This document shows, piece by piece, positions 50,128 to 58,480 of a stretch of DNA of 64,000 nucleotides (position 1 is the first letter of the stretch; the number at the start of each line of letters is the position of its first letter). This DNA comes from Nitrospira sp. (GTDB taxonomy: Bacteria; Nitrospirota; Nitrospiria; Nitrospirales; Nitrospiraceae). Location of the stretch: the NCBI GenBank assembly GCA_035968315.1, contig JAVYIN010000007.1, positions 28,996 through 92,995 on the forward strand, read 5' to 3'. The notes below the pieces were generated by a model. It saw only the letters and a program-made list of their open reading frames with translations. It was not told the DNA's origin and did no database searches. The position numbers and the translations under genes are program-made.

Positions 50128-50892
50128 TCAAAGTTTCGTGCGTCTCTTCCGATTTTCTTGATGAGACAGAGCTCTTTCGGCTAGCTCTCGCATGACACGT
50201 CCATCAGGGCTATTCCGAACAGAACGAGCAAGGATGACTAGGGGCCTGCCCTCCTGCAACCGAAGGTCCGTCAAAAAGCTAGGGGTTGGCCTCTGATCCA
50301 CCTTGATGTAAGCCACAAACCCAGACAGATAGAATCGACAAAACGAGATGCCGTCGAATTTTTCCGGGTGAGGATCAAGCATGGCAGTGATCTCAACATC
50401 CTCAAACCGTGCAAGAACAACAACAAACTCCTGTGTGTCACCAGGATCTTCATTCAGGATCATGGTTCTCAACCGATCCTCAAATGGCCCGATCGAAATC
50501 CTCTTGTAAAAGGTTTGCTTTGATACAGAGGCTCGCCATAGTACCGACATAAAAAAGAGCTTCAACCTTCGATAGTCGAATTTCTCCATTTCCCAAGCAA
50601 CAGTTTTTCCTTGCAGTGACAATTTAATTGCTTCAGGAAATTGGCGAATTAGTATCTGCTGACCATAATCATCCCATGGCGCCATCTTCCCGTCGCACTC
50701 CGAACACAGGATGGTCGAATCATACGTACCGACCTGCATTCGTTTCGGAAAACTCCCCGGAGTATTGCTATGCAATACAGGCGCAATATTTTCGTGCCTG
50801 AGCAGTCGGAAGAAACCTTCTGGAATGATGTGGGCCTTAATTAGGTTTTTGTCCTGCAGGCACAATCTGCAGGCATTTTTCGACTGATTCAT
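50128..50892 (-). CDS. Hypothetical protein with HNH-like zinc motif
   Basis: 254 residues from ATG 50892 (50904 is possible; no clear ribosome site). Near the N terminus is CRLCLQDKNLIKAHIIPEGFF, and about 45 residues on, ILCSECDGKMAPWDDYG: two Cys pairs with a His, the layout of a treble-clef (HNH-like) zinc domain. The rest is an alpha/beta region. I recall a widespread unnamed family of this shape but no proven function; nuclease activity is not established. AT-richer than its surroundings, so probably transferred. Confidence 0.6.
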   Translation of the reverse strand: MNQSKNACRLCLQDKNLIKAHIIPEGFFRLLRHENIAPVLHSNTPGSFPKRMQVGTYDSTILCSECDGKMAPWDDYGQQILIRQFPEAIKLSLQGKTVAWEMEKFDYRRLKLFFMSVLWRASVSKQTFYKRISIGPFEDRLRTMILNEDPGDTQEFVVVLARFEDVEITAMLDPHPEKFDGISFCRFYLSGFVAYIKVDQRPTPSFLTDLRLQEGRPLVILARSVRNSPDGRVMRELAERALSHQENRKRRTKL

Positions 50893-51297
50893 GCAGAGAA
50901 GCATACTACAGAATAGTGTGGCTAAACTGTGGCAGAGCTATCGTGTCTGATCAGGATTGATCGGTTCTTCCCGTACCTGTGCCCTTTCTGTAAGCGATTA
51001 AGAAAGAAACGAGGAGATACTATCGGGACTTATAGTTTCTGAGACTGGAGGGGCTTTAAATCTCGCAGCCTACGTCGCATCAAAGGGACACCTCTATGCG
51101 TTATTTCAATTTGCCCATGTCTATTTGACATACGGTGTTGGCGAAGCGGGTGAGTGATATCTTGGTTTCGACCCAACGATCGCCCACACATGTGCCATTC
51201 CATAAATGCACTGTCGTTATACCGCTAGAATCCGCATCCACGACTGAATCGAGCGCACCCGAGACGTCCGCACAAGCAGGTATGAGCGAACAGCCTG
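50893..51297. other. Intergenic region at the edge of the AT-richer segment
   Basis: About 400 bases with no convincing gene. It contains a 45-base copy (51196-51240) of the sequence just upstream of murJ and a tiny open frame ATG...TGA of 10 codons near 51281 that is probably meaningless. Nothing else was recognised. Confidence 0.5.
51196..51240 (+). repeat. Diverged direct copy of the murJ upstream region
   Basis: It aligns without gaps to 52739-52783: CATTCCATA, 17 variable bases, then CCGCTAGAATCCGC and a near-identical end. The copy upstream of murJ reaches the A of its start codon. The GCTAGAAT core resembles a -10 element. The P450 gene lies between the two copies. Confidence 0.6.
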
Positions 51298-52680
51298 TTA
51301 GGCAGTGGATCTGACCGGCGCGTGCCGTGGCTGGATCGTCATGCGGATGCCGCCTTTGGGTCGCAGGGTCACCATGAGTTCAGGTTCGACGTGCTCCTGG
51401 ACTAGTCGCAGGTCATAACGGCGGCCGATCAGCGCCAGGAGCAGCGGCCCTTCCACCGTCGCGAAGTGCGTCCCCACGCAGGCCCGCGGCCCCGCGCCGA
51501 ACGGGAGATAGGCGCAGCGGGCTGCCGGCCGTTCGCCGTCCAGCCATCGCTCCGGCAGAAATCGTTCCGGGTCGCGCCAGTAGGCCGGATGCCTGTGCAG
51601 GTTGTACACCCCGACAAGGACGAGCGCGCCGGCCGGCAGTGACAGCCCGCCGACGGTGGCGTTGGTCGCCGCCTTGCGCTGGATGGCCGGGGCCGGCGGA
51701 TATAACCGGAGCGCTTCATCGAATACCGCGCGTGTATAGGGGAGGTGTGGCAGATCGTCGGCGGTTGGCGTCCGCCCCTGAAGAACCCGGTCCACTTCCT
51801 CGTGAAACCGTGCCTTCGCCTCCGGATGGGTGGCGAGGAGGTACCACGCCCAGGCCAGCGCGTTCGCGGTGGTCTCGTGCCCTGCCGCGAAGATGGTCAG
51901 GGCCTCGTCGCGCAGCTCCTGATCGCTCAGCCCGGCCCCGGTGTCCTCATCGCGAGCCTGGAGCAGCAGATCCAGGAGGTCGTCATGCTGTGTCCCGCTT
52001 CGGCGCCGCTCGGCAAGCAAGCCATAGATCAGTCCATCCATGAACTGCAAGGCTGCGCGAAATTCACGGTTGCGCGCGGTCGGCACCCACAGGGGCAGGT
52101 GCAGCGGGTTGTGAAACGAGTCGAACGCGTATTTCAGGCTCACACGCAGGGCATGGTTGATCTGATCGATATGGTGGGCCACGCTGGTCGTGAACATGGT
52201 TTGGGAGATCACTTCCAGGGCCAGCTGCATCATTTCTGCGGCAATGTCGACCGGCTGTCCCGCCTTCTCCGCCCACCCGGCGAGCCGCTGCTCGCCGACC
52301 TGCGCCATCCGGTCGGCCATGGCCGCCATCCGGGAGCGGTGAAAGACCGGCTGGATGATGCGCCGGTGCCGCTTCCAGACCTCGCCGGAACTGGTCACCA
52401 ATCCATTGCCCAGGACCAGCGCGAGGCCGTCCGGCCGCCGAGGGTCGTACACTTTCACGAAGCGGTCGGCTTGCTGGACCAGAATCTCGTCGGCGAGATC
52501 GGGATGGCTGAGGAGGTGGATAGTCTTGGGGCCGAGCCTGAAGCGCAGGGCATCGCCGTGCTGGCGCCACCAGGCCGCCATCGTCTCTAACGGGCGTTGC
52601 TTGAATGCGCGCAGGTGGCCGAGCAGAGGGGCGCCGCCTGGAACATCGACGAGCGAGAAGGGCTGAACCGGATCCGGCAT
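51298..52680 (-). CDS. Cytochrome P450
   Basis: 460-residue haem-thiolate monooxygenase. The haem-binding loop FGAGPRACVGTHFA (Cys401 counted from this start), the K-helix EALR and the I-helix AGHETTANALAW oxygen-activation motif are intact. No membrane anchor is visible, so it is likely soluble. No ferredoxin or reductase partner is adjacent, so its electron supply must come from elsewhere. Substrate is unknown; fatty acids or terpenoids are common for bacterial members. It is divergent from murJ. Confidence 0.95.
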   Translation of the reverse strand: MPDPVQPFSLVDVPGGAPLLGHLRAFKQRPLETMAAWWRQHGDALRFRLGPKTIHLLSHPDLADEILVQQADRFVKVYDPRRPDGLALVLGNGLVTSSGEVWKRHRRIIQPVFHRSRMAAMADRMAQVGEQRLAGWAEKAGQPVDIAAEMMQLALEVISQTMFTTSVAHHIDQINHALRVSLKYAFDSFHNPLHLPLWVPTARNREFRAALQFMDGLIYGLLAERRRSGTQHDDLLDLLLQARDEDTGAGLSDQELRDEALTIFAAGHETTANALAWAWYLLATHPEAKARFHEEVDRVLQGRTPTADDLPHLPYTRAVFDEALRLYPPAPAIQRKAATNATVGGLSLPAGALVLVGVYNLHRHPAYWRDPERFLPERWLDGERPAARCAYLPFGAGPRACVGTHFATVEGPLLLALIGRRYDLRLVQEHVEPELMVTLRPKGGIRMTIQPRHAPVRSTA

Positions 52681-52738
52681 GATCGGCGGACCCTAGCACA
52701 GTCATGTACCGGCATCAAAGTCATGGAGCACGATGGTT

Positions 52739-52783
52739 CATTCCATAGACGCCCCGCACGTGTTCCGCTAGAATCCGCCTCCA
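52739..52783 (+). promoter_or_regulatory. murJ upstream region with duplicated copy at 51196
   Basis: The 45 bases ending at the murJ start codon include GCTAGAAT, an extended -10-like element, and match 51196-51240. A convincing -35 box is not visible in either copy. If it is a promoter, transcription would start within or very near the coding start. Confidence 0.4.
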
Positions 52784-54396
52784 TGTCCACTCCAGCCGGA
52801 TCGCCTCCCGCGACGAACGCCCAAGAAGACAATCACTCGGTGGTGAAAGCCGCCGGGATGATCGGCGTGGCGACCTTCTCCAGCCGCATCCTTGGATTTA
52901 TCCGCGACATGGTGCTGGCCCGCCTGTTCGGGGCCACGCCGGCGGCCGACGCGTTCTTCGTGGCCTATCGCGTGCCGAATCTCTTGCGTGAACTGTTCGC
53001 CGAAGGCTCCATGTCTTCCGCCTTCATTCCGGTCTTCACCGAATATCGAACGCTGAAGACCCAGCGTGATGCGTGGGAGCTGGCCAGCGCGGTGTTCACG
53101 ACGCTGCTCACGATTGTGACGGGCATCACCCTGCTCGGCCTCATCGCGGCGCCGGGCATCGTCTGGCTCCTGGCGCCGGGGTTTCACGGTGATCCGGCGA
53201 AGCTGGGCCTGACGACGCTGCTGACGCGGCTGATGTTTCCCTATCTCCTGTTCATCAGCATGGCCGCGCTGGCGATGGGCATTTTGAACTCGATGCGGGC
53301 GTTTGCCGCGCCGGCCTTTTCGCCGGTGTTCTTCAATATCTTTATCATCGGCTGCGCCTTCTTCCTGTCGCCGACGCTGCCGGAGCCGATTTTCGGTGTG
53401 GCGGCCGGGGTGGTGGCGGGCGGCGCGGCCCAATTCGCCATGCAGTTGCCGGGGCTGAAACGGCGCGGCATGCTGTTCGGCTTTCGCTGGGAGCCGGGCC
53501 ATCCGGGCGTGCGCCGGATCGGGCGGCTGATGATTCCCTCGCTGCTGGGCCTCTCGGTGACGCAGATCAATATTACGGTGAGCACGATTCTCGCCTCATT
53601 TTTCGCGGGAGGCCCCACCTATCTGTTTTACGGGATGCGGCTGATTCAGTTTCCGCTGGGGATCTTCGGAGTCGCCTTGGCGACGGCGATTCTGCCCACG
53701 CTCTCGGCCCAGGCCGCGCGGGGCGCGCTGGATGAATTGCGCACGACGTTCGGGTTCGGCCTCCGCATGATCCTCTTCATCATCCTCCCGGCCATGGTGG
53801 GATTGATTCTGCTGCGCACGCCGATCGTGCATCTGTTTTTCGAGCACGGGACGTTCACCGCCCACGACACGGCGGAAACCGCCCTGGCGGTCCTGTGTTA
53901 TGCCGTGGGGCTCTGGGCCTTCGGCGGAGTGCGGATCATCGTCGCGGCCTTCTACTCCATGCAAGATACCAAGACGCCGGCCATCTCTGCGGCCATCGCG
54001 GTCGGAGCCAACCTGGTGTTTTCCCTGGCGCTGATGTCCTTTCTCGGCGCGGCCGGGTTGGCGCTGGCGACCGCCTTGGCGGCGATGGTGAATGGCGGCA
54101 TCCTGATCATAGTGTTGAACCGGCGGCTCGGCGGGGTGGAATGGGCCAAGGTCGGGCTCTCCATGGGCCGGGCGGTGCTTGCCTGTCTTCCGCTGGTGGC
54201 GGCCTGTTGGTGGGCGGCAGGCGCGGAGGTCTGGTCCCGGCCCGATGAATGGATGGCCAAAACGGTGATGCTCACGGTGGCCATCGGCTTGAGTGTAACC
54301 GGGTATCTCGGGGTCCACGCGCTGTTGAAGTCTGAAGAATTGGATGTGGTCTGGGGGATGGTGAAACGGAAACTTGGGCGAGTGGCACGAGGCTAG
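52783..54396 (+). CDS. murJ: Lipid II flippase MurJ
   Basis: 537-residue inner-membrane protein with about 14 helices of the MATE/MVF type. Typical segments are SRILGFIRDMVLARLFGATPAADAFFVAYRVPNLLRELFAEGSMSSAFIPVFTEY and the mid-protein ITVSTILASFFAGGPTYLFYGMRLIQFPLGIFGVALATAILPTLS. It flips lipid II across the inner membrane for peptidoglycan synthesis. The start at 52783 was chosen over a long N-terminal extension that overlaps the P450 gene and lacks family similarity. Confidence 0.95.
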   Translation: MSTPAGSPPATNAQEDNHSVVKAAGMIGVATFSSRILGFIRDMVLARLFGATPAADAFFVAYRVPNLLRELFAEGSMSSAFIPVFTEYRTLKTQRDAWELASAVFTTLLTIVTGITLLGLIAAPGIVWLLAPGFHGDPAKLGLTTLLTRLMFPYLLFISMAALAMGILNSMRAFAAPAFSPVFFNIFIIGCAFFLSPTLPEPIFGVAAGVVAGGAAQFAMQLPGLKRRGMLFGFRWEPGHPGVRRIGRLMIPSLLGLSVTQINITVSTILASFFAGGPTYLFYGMRLIQFPLGIFGVALATAILPTLSAQAARGALDELRTTFGFGLRMILFIILPAMVGLILLRTPIVHLFFEHGTFTAHDTAETALAVLCYAVGLWAFGGVRIIVAAFYSMQDTKTPAISAAIAVGANLVFSLALMSFLGAAGLALATALAAMVNGGILIIVLNRRLGGVEWAKVGLSMGRAVLACLPLVAACWWAAGAEVWSRPDEWMAKTVMLTVAIGLSVTGYLGVHALLKSEELDVVWGMVKRKLGRVARG

Positions 54397-54399
54397 AGG

Positions 54400-54939
54400 A
54401 TGGGGCAGCGAGAACAGCGGCGAGCGATCGTGTTTCAGTCCCCTTGGGGCTGGATGGGGATTTCGGAGACGGACAAGGGCATCGACGGTATTGGTCTGCC
54501 GAAAAAGTCGAAGCGGGCGGTGGAGGATGCGTTGGGCAAACAATCCGCTCCGCCCTTCGTGAGCGCGGCGACGGCCCGGCTGAAGGCCGCGCAGCAGCAG
54601 CTGATTGAATATCTGGAGGGCACCAGGCAGACGTTCGACCTGCCGCTCGATCTGTCCCATGGCACCGCCTTTCAGCGCAAGGTCTGGCGGACGCTGTTGC
54701 AGGTGCCCTATGCGAAGCTCCGTTCCTACCAATGGGTGGCCGCTCGCGTGGGCGGGCCGCAGTATGCCCGCGCAGTCGGCAATGCGGTGGGCGCCAATCC
54801 GCTGCCGATCGTGGTGCCCTGCCATCGCATCGTGGCGCAGGATGCGACGTTGGGCGGATTTTCCGGCGGGCTGCCGACAAAGCGCAAACTGCTCACGCTC
54901 GAAGGCACGCTGGCGCAACTGCAACGCGGACGGACGTGA
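54400..54939 (+). CDS. ogt: Methylated-DNA-protein-cysteine methyltransferase (Ogt type)
   Basis: 179-residue suicide repair protein that removes alkyl groups from O6-guanine. The acceptor Cys141 sits in VVPCHRIVAQD; the helix-turn-helix with the conserved ARAVGNAVGANP and the C-terminal GGFSGGLPTKRKLLTLEG are typical. The N-terminal region is shorter than in Ada. It begins 3 bases after murJ and is followed by dtd, suggesting one transcript. Confidence 0.94.
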   Translation: MGQREQRRAIVFQSPWGWMGISETDKGIDGIGLPKKSKRAVEDALGKQSAPPFVSAATARLKAAQQQLIEYLEGTRQTFDLPLDLSHGTAFQRKVWRTLLQVPYAKLRSYQWVAARVGGPQYARAVGNAVGANPLPIVVPCHRIVAQDATLGGFSGGLPTKRKLLTLEGTLAQLQRGRT

Positions 54940-54942
54940 TCG

Positions 54943-55398
54943 ATGAAGGCGATTCTTCAGCGGGTCACGAGCGCCTCAGTTGAAGTCGATGGGGCGCTCG
55001 TCGGGAAGATTGGGACGGGATTACTGGTGCTTTTGGGCGTGGCCAAGGGCGATGGGGAGGCGGATGGCCGCTACCTTGTCGAGAAGCTCCGGACCTTCCG
55101 AATCTTTTCCGACGAGCAAGGGAAGATGAACCGGTCGCTGGTGGATGTCGGCGGGTCGGTTCTGCTGGTCTCGCAATTCACGCTGCTGGGCCGCACAACG
55201 AACGGGCGGCGCCCCAGCTTCGAGGATGCCGCGCCTCCCGACGAAGCCAAGCGCCTCTATGAGCAGGTAGCGGCGGACTTGCGGGCCTTGGGGACGCCGG
55301 TCGAAACCGGGGTGTTTGCCGCCCATATGCAGGTGTCGCTCGTGAACGACGGGCCGGTCACGTTCACGCTCGACAGCCGGGATCGGCCCTCATCGTAG
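54943..55398 (+). CDS. dtd: D-aminoacyl-tRNA deacylase
   Basis: 151-residue homodimeric enzyme that hydrolyses D-aminoacyl-tRNA. Family marks are [35 protein letters not shown] with the Ser-Gln catalytic residues, and the [12 protein letters not shown] terminus with the cis Gly-Pro motif that excludes L-amino acids. It starts 3 bases after ogt. Confidence 0.96.
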   Translation: MKAILQRVTSASVEVDGALVGKIGTGLLVLLGVAKGDGEADGRYLVEKLRTFRIFSDEQGKMNRSLVDVGGSVLLVSQFTLLGRTTNGRRPSFEDAAPPDEAKRLYEQVAADLRALGTPVETGVFAAHMQVSLVNDGPVTFTLDSRDRPSS

Positions 55399-55516
55399 GG
55401 GAGGCTCAAGTCCGGGGAGGAGGAACCGATAGATCTATTAAGAAGACAGCCTTCGGCGCGAGGTGTAGATTTGGTATAGTCAGACAAATCTCTGTGCATG
55501 TTGTAAGAGGTGGCGC

Positions 55517-56083
55517 ATGGGAACCAGCGTATCTCCGCAGCATCCTCTCCGTCAGTTCTTCGGGGCGCTCACGGAGCGCAGCTTTACCGAGCATCTCGGC
55601 TGGCCCGATCTCACGGTGACCAGCTATGTATCCAATCTCCTCGTCGATTTTACCTCCATCGATCAACTCTATAAGATACGCGACCGGCAGGAGAAGCCGG
55701 TCGAGACGGTCGTGGATTTGCTGTATGAATCCGAAGTCCTGCTCGATGCCCAGTCGCTCGAGCGCGAGCGCGATGTCCACCGGCATATCGGCGACTTTAC
55801 CTTGTTCATGGCCGGGCTCTTTCCGGAATATTTGCGCCGCCTGAAATCGGCGGGCTTGATTTACCACAAGGATTTTCTCGTGGATTATGTGAAGACCGGC
55901 AAACGTTCCTACGGGATCGTGGCCCAGATCGGCGACCACGGGTCCGAGATCGATCCGCCCTTGTTCCGGACTCTGTCCGAAAACTTTGAACTCTGTGTCA
56001 CGGGATTGGGGTTTGTCCGGTCAGACCTGGACCGCATGAGCGACCCCGCCTATCAACGGGCCAGGGATTTGCTGCTCAATTGA
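55517..56083 (+). CDS. Conserved hypothetical protein
   Basis: 188-residue soluble helical protein with recognisable segments LTVTSYVSNLLVDFTSIDQLYKIRD, ERERDVHRHIGDFTLFMAGLFPEYLRRLK and YHKDFLVDYVKTGKRSYGIVAQ. It resembles an unnamed family I recall in Nitrospira and some Proteobacteria; no function is assigned. AGAGG precedes the ATG. Its stop overlaps the TTG start of the next gene, so translation is coupled. Confidence 0.75.
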   Translation: MGTSVSPQHPLRQFFGALTERSFTEHLGWPDLTVTSYVSNLLVDFTSIDQLYKIRDRQEKPVETVVDLLYESEVLLDAQSLERERDVHRHIGDFTLFMAGLFPEYLRRLKSAGLIYHKDFLVDYVKTGKRSYGIVAQIGDHGSEIDPPLFRTLSENFELCVTGLGFVRSDLDRMSDPAYQRARDLLLN

Positions 56084-57012
56084 AGCCCATCCGCCCCCTT
56101 CTTCTGGCGCATGGCGGCGCCGGCCTCCGCCGGATGACCGCTGTCCAAGCCGATTGCCTCACTGCCGCGCTCCAGATCGGCTATCACTGGCTGGATCACG
56201 GCGCCCCCGCGCTCACCGCTGTCGAACAGACGATTCGTGTGTTGGAACAGAGCGGCCTTTTCAATGCCGGCAGAGGCTCGCATCTGCAGCTTGACGGGGT
56301 GCGGCGCATGGATGCCTCGATCATGGAGGGGCGGGAGTTGCTGGCCGGAGCCGTGGCCTCGATCGAGGGGATTCTCCATCCGATTTCCGCGGCGCGTTTG
56401 GTGATGGAACAGACGCCTCACGTCCTGCTCGTCGGGAAGCCCGCATCGGCGTTCGCGAGACACTTCCAGCTGGAACGGCAGCCGCGCCGGCCATCCGGTC
56501 AGGCGCGGCGCAAGACGACGATGACGCGCGCCTTGTCTCCAAAAGCATTGCAGCTCTATCGCGCGATGACGTCCGGCGGCCTGGCGTTGCGCGAGCGCGC
56601 CGGAAAAGAAACGGTTGGAGCGGTGGCGCTCGACCGGTCCGGAACCGTGGCTGCCGGAGCCTCCACCGGGGGGATCGATCTGATGCTGCCGGGGCGCGTC
56701 GGCGATACCCCAATCATCGGCTGCGGCGTCTATGCCGACAATGAGAGCGGGGCCGTGTCCATGACCGGGCTGGGGGAAGGGATCGTCCGGCTCGCCGTCG
56801 CCAAGGCCATCTGCGATCGGTTGGAGCGAGGCACGAGTCCGGCCATGGCGGCTCGCGCCGTGCTTCGCAAGCTGGTGGCCAGAATCGATGGCGCTGCCGG
56901 GACGTTGGTCATCGCGCCGGACGGCCGCTTCGCCATCCATCACGTGACGCCCCGCATGGCGGCGGGCTGGTGGGACGGGAAGGGGAAGCCGGTGGTGAAA
57001 GATCAGTTTTAG
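56080..57012 (+). CDS. Isoaspartyl peptidase / L-asparaginase-like Ntn hydrolase
   Basis: 310-residue enzyme of the type 2 asparaginase family, which self-cleaves before a Thr nucleophile. The predicted nucleophile is Thr178 in KETVGAVALDRSG; the N-terminal half has LLAHGGAG and GLFNAGRGSHLQLDG, the C-terminal half GGIDLMLPGRVGDTPIIGCGVYADN and SMTGLGEGIVRLAVAK. It should remove isoaspartyl residues or hydrolyse asparagine. TTG start overlapping the previous stop. The activity is inferred from the family. Confidence 0.92.
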   Translation: MKPIRPLLLAHGGAGLRRMTAVQADCLTAALQIGYHWLDHGAPALTAVEQTIRVLEQSGLFNAGRGSHLQLDGVRRMDASIMEGRELLAGAVASIEGILHPISAARLVMEQTPHVLLVGKPASAFARHFQLERQPRRPSGQARRKTTMTRALSPKALQLYRAMTSGGLALRERAGKETVGAVALDRSGTVAAGASTGGIDLMLPGRVGDTPIIGCGVYADNESGAVSMTGLGEGIVRLAVAKAICDRLERGTSPAMAARAVLRKLVARIDGAAGTLVIAPDGRFAIHHVTPRMAAGWWDGKGKPVVKDQF

Positions 57013-57058
57013 CGAATCTGTGACGAGTGCTGCCTGAGAGATGCGGGGCGGTCGCTTC

Positions 57059-57793
57059 TCAACGCCCCGAAGAGATGGTCGGGATCTTGTTCATGCTCTT
57101 CGCAATGCGCAGATGGCGCTTGGTCAGCGAGGCGGTCTTGCGGAGCGGATCGTAGCGGCGCGGGGAGGGCAACATCGCCGCCAGCCAGGCCGCTTCGTCG
57201 GGCGTCAGTTCCTGCGCCGCTTTGCCGAAATGATGGCGGGCCGCCGCTTCCGCCCCGTACACACCGTTCCCCCATTCGGCGACGTTCAAATAGAGTTCGA
57301 GAATCCGTTCCTTGGTCAGATGGTGCTCGAGGGAGCGTGTGATCAGCGCTTCGCGCGCCTTGCGCAGCATCGACCGTTCAGACGACAGGTAGAGATTCTT
57401 CGCCAGTTGCTGCGTGATGGTGCTGCCGCCCCGTTTCATCTCCCCGGCTTCGAGATTGTGAATGGCCGCATCCTTGATGCCTTCCCAATCGAATCCTTCG
57501 TGGATGAAGAACGAAGCGTCTTCCGCTGCGATGACGGCATGCTGCAGATGGGGGGAAATCTGCGCGAGCGGCACCCAGGTCCATTGCCGTGCCACCGGGC
57601 GGCGCTCCGCACGGCTCATCTCCTGGCGATGTTCCATGAGCGCGGTCGGGCCGGGATTCGCGGTGGCGAGAGCCGAGACATCCGGGAGCGTCAGCAGCCA
57701 GGAGAAGGCGAGCAGACTCAGCGGTATCCCGGTCAACAAGATGGCCCACGCCAGGAGGCGCGCGAAGGTCCGGCGTCTGGGGGGCTTGGCCAT
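57059..57793 (-). CDS. mtgA: Monofunctional peptidoglycan glycosyltransferase MtgA
   Basis: 244-residue GT51 enzyme that polymerises lipid II. An N-terminal membrane anchor (about 14-38) precedes the glycosyltransferase domain with the catalytic Glu in AAEDASFFIHEGFDW, GGSTITQQLAKNLYLS, and LEHHLTKERILELYLNVAEWG with the second Glu. No penicillin-binding domain follows, distinguishing it from class A PBPs. It is divergent from engB. Confidence 0.95.
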   Translation of the reverse strand: MAKPPRRRTFARLLAWAILLTGIPLSLLAFSWLLTLPDVSALATANPGPTALMEHRQEMSRAERRPVARQWTWVPLAQISPHLQHAVIAAEDASFFIHEGFDWEGIKDAAIHNLEAGEMKRGGSTITQQLAKNLYLSSERSMLRKAREALITRSLEHHLTKERILELYLNVAEWGNGVYGAEAAARHHFGKAAQELTPDEAAWLAAMLPSPRRYDPLRKTASLTKRHLRIAKSMNKIPTISSGR

Positions 57794-57877
57794 AGGGGGT
57801 GTTTCTCGGGCGTCGTTCTGTTAGTGTGTGAAACGGGTTGAGCTGGAATTCTACGGCCTTCCACGTATGAGACGACT

Positions 57878-58480
57878 ATGAAAATCCTCTCGGCTGAGTT
57901 TATCAAAAGTTGCGTGGCCCCAGAACATTTTCCGCAGGGCGACATTCCCGAGATCGCCATCGTCGGGCGGTCGAATGTCGGGAAGTCCTCCCTGATCAAT
58001 TCCCTGTTGAACCGGAAAGGCTTGGCCAAAGTCAGCCGGACGCCGGGGAAAACTCGAGCCGTGAATTTGTTCCTGATCACGACCTCGGACCCGGGGCTGG
58101 CGAAGTTTTACCTGGTGGATCTGCCGGGGTACGGGTTCGCCAGGATCTCCAAGTCGATCCGCGCCGAGTGGGGGCCGCTGATCGATGCCTATCTGACGGA
58201 CCAGCCGTCGCTGCTCGGCGTGGTGCAGCTGGTCGAAAGCCGGGTGGTGACCGAACAGGACCGTCAGACGGTGGCCTGGCTGCGCTCCATCGGGCGCGAT
58301 CCGCTGGTGGTGGCCACGAAAGTCGATAAGCTCAAGCCGAGCGAGCGGGTCCGCACGCTCCGTGAGACCCATCGCGAGCTGGCGCTGCCGGAAGGGCAGA
58401 TGCTGATTCCCTATTCCATTGTGACCGGAGAGGGGCGGGATCATCTCTGGGGCGTGCTCAGGGATTTGGCGAAAACTTGA
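57878..58480 (+). CDS. engB: Ribosome biogenesis GTPase EngB (YsxC/YihA)
   Basis: 200-residue GTPase needed for large-subunit assembly. G1 is GRSNVGKSS (about 30-38), G3 is DLPGYG, G4 is TKVDK, and the C-terminal YSIVTGEGRDHLWGVL carries G5. Length fits the family. Its last 23 bases overlap the convergent surA-like gene. Confidence 0.96.
   Translation: MKILSAEFIKSCVAPEHFPQGDIPEIAIVGRSNVGKSSLINSLLNRKGLAKVSRTPGKTRAVNLFLITTSDPGLAKFYLVDLPGYGFARISKSIRAEWGPLIDAYLTDQPSLLGVVQLVESRVVTEQDRQTVAWLRSIGRDPLVVATKVDKLKPSERVRTLRETHRELALPEGQMLIPYSIVTGEGRDHLWGVLRDLAKT

Noticed and set aside
53596..54924. 442-codon minus-strand frame
   Set aside because: Antisense to murJ and the methyltransferase gene, with His/Arg/Pro-rich translation and no recognisable domain.
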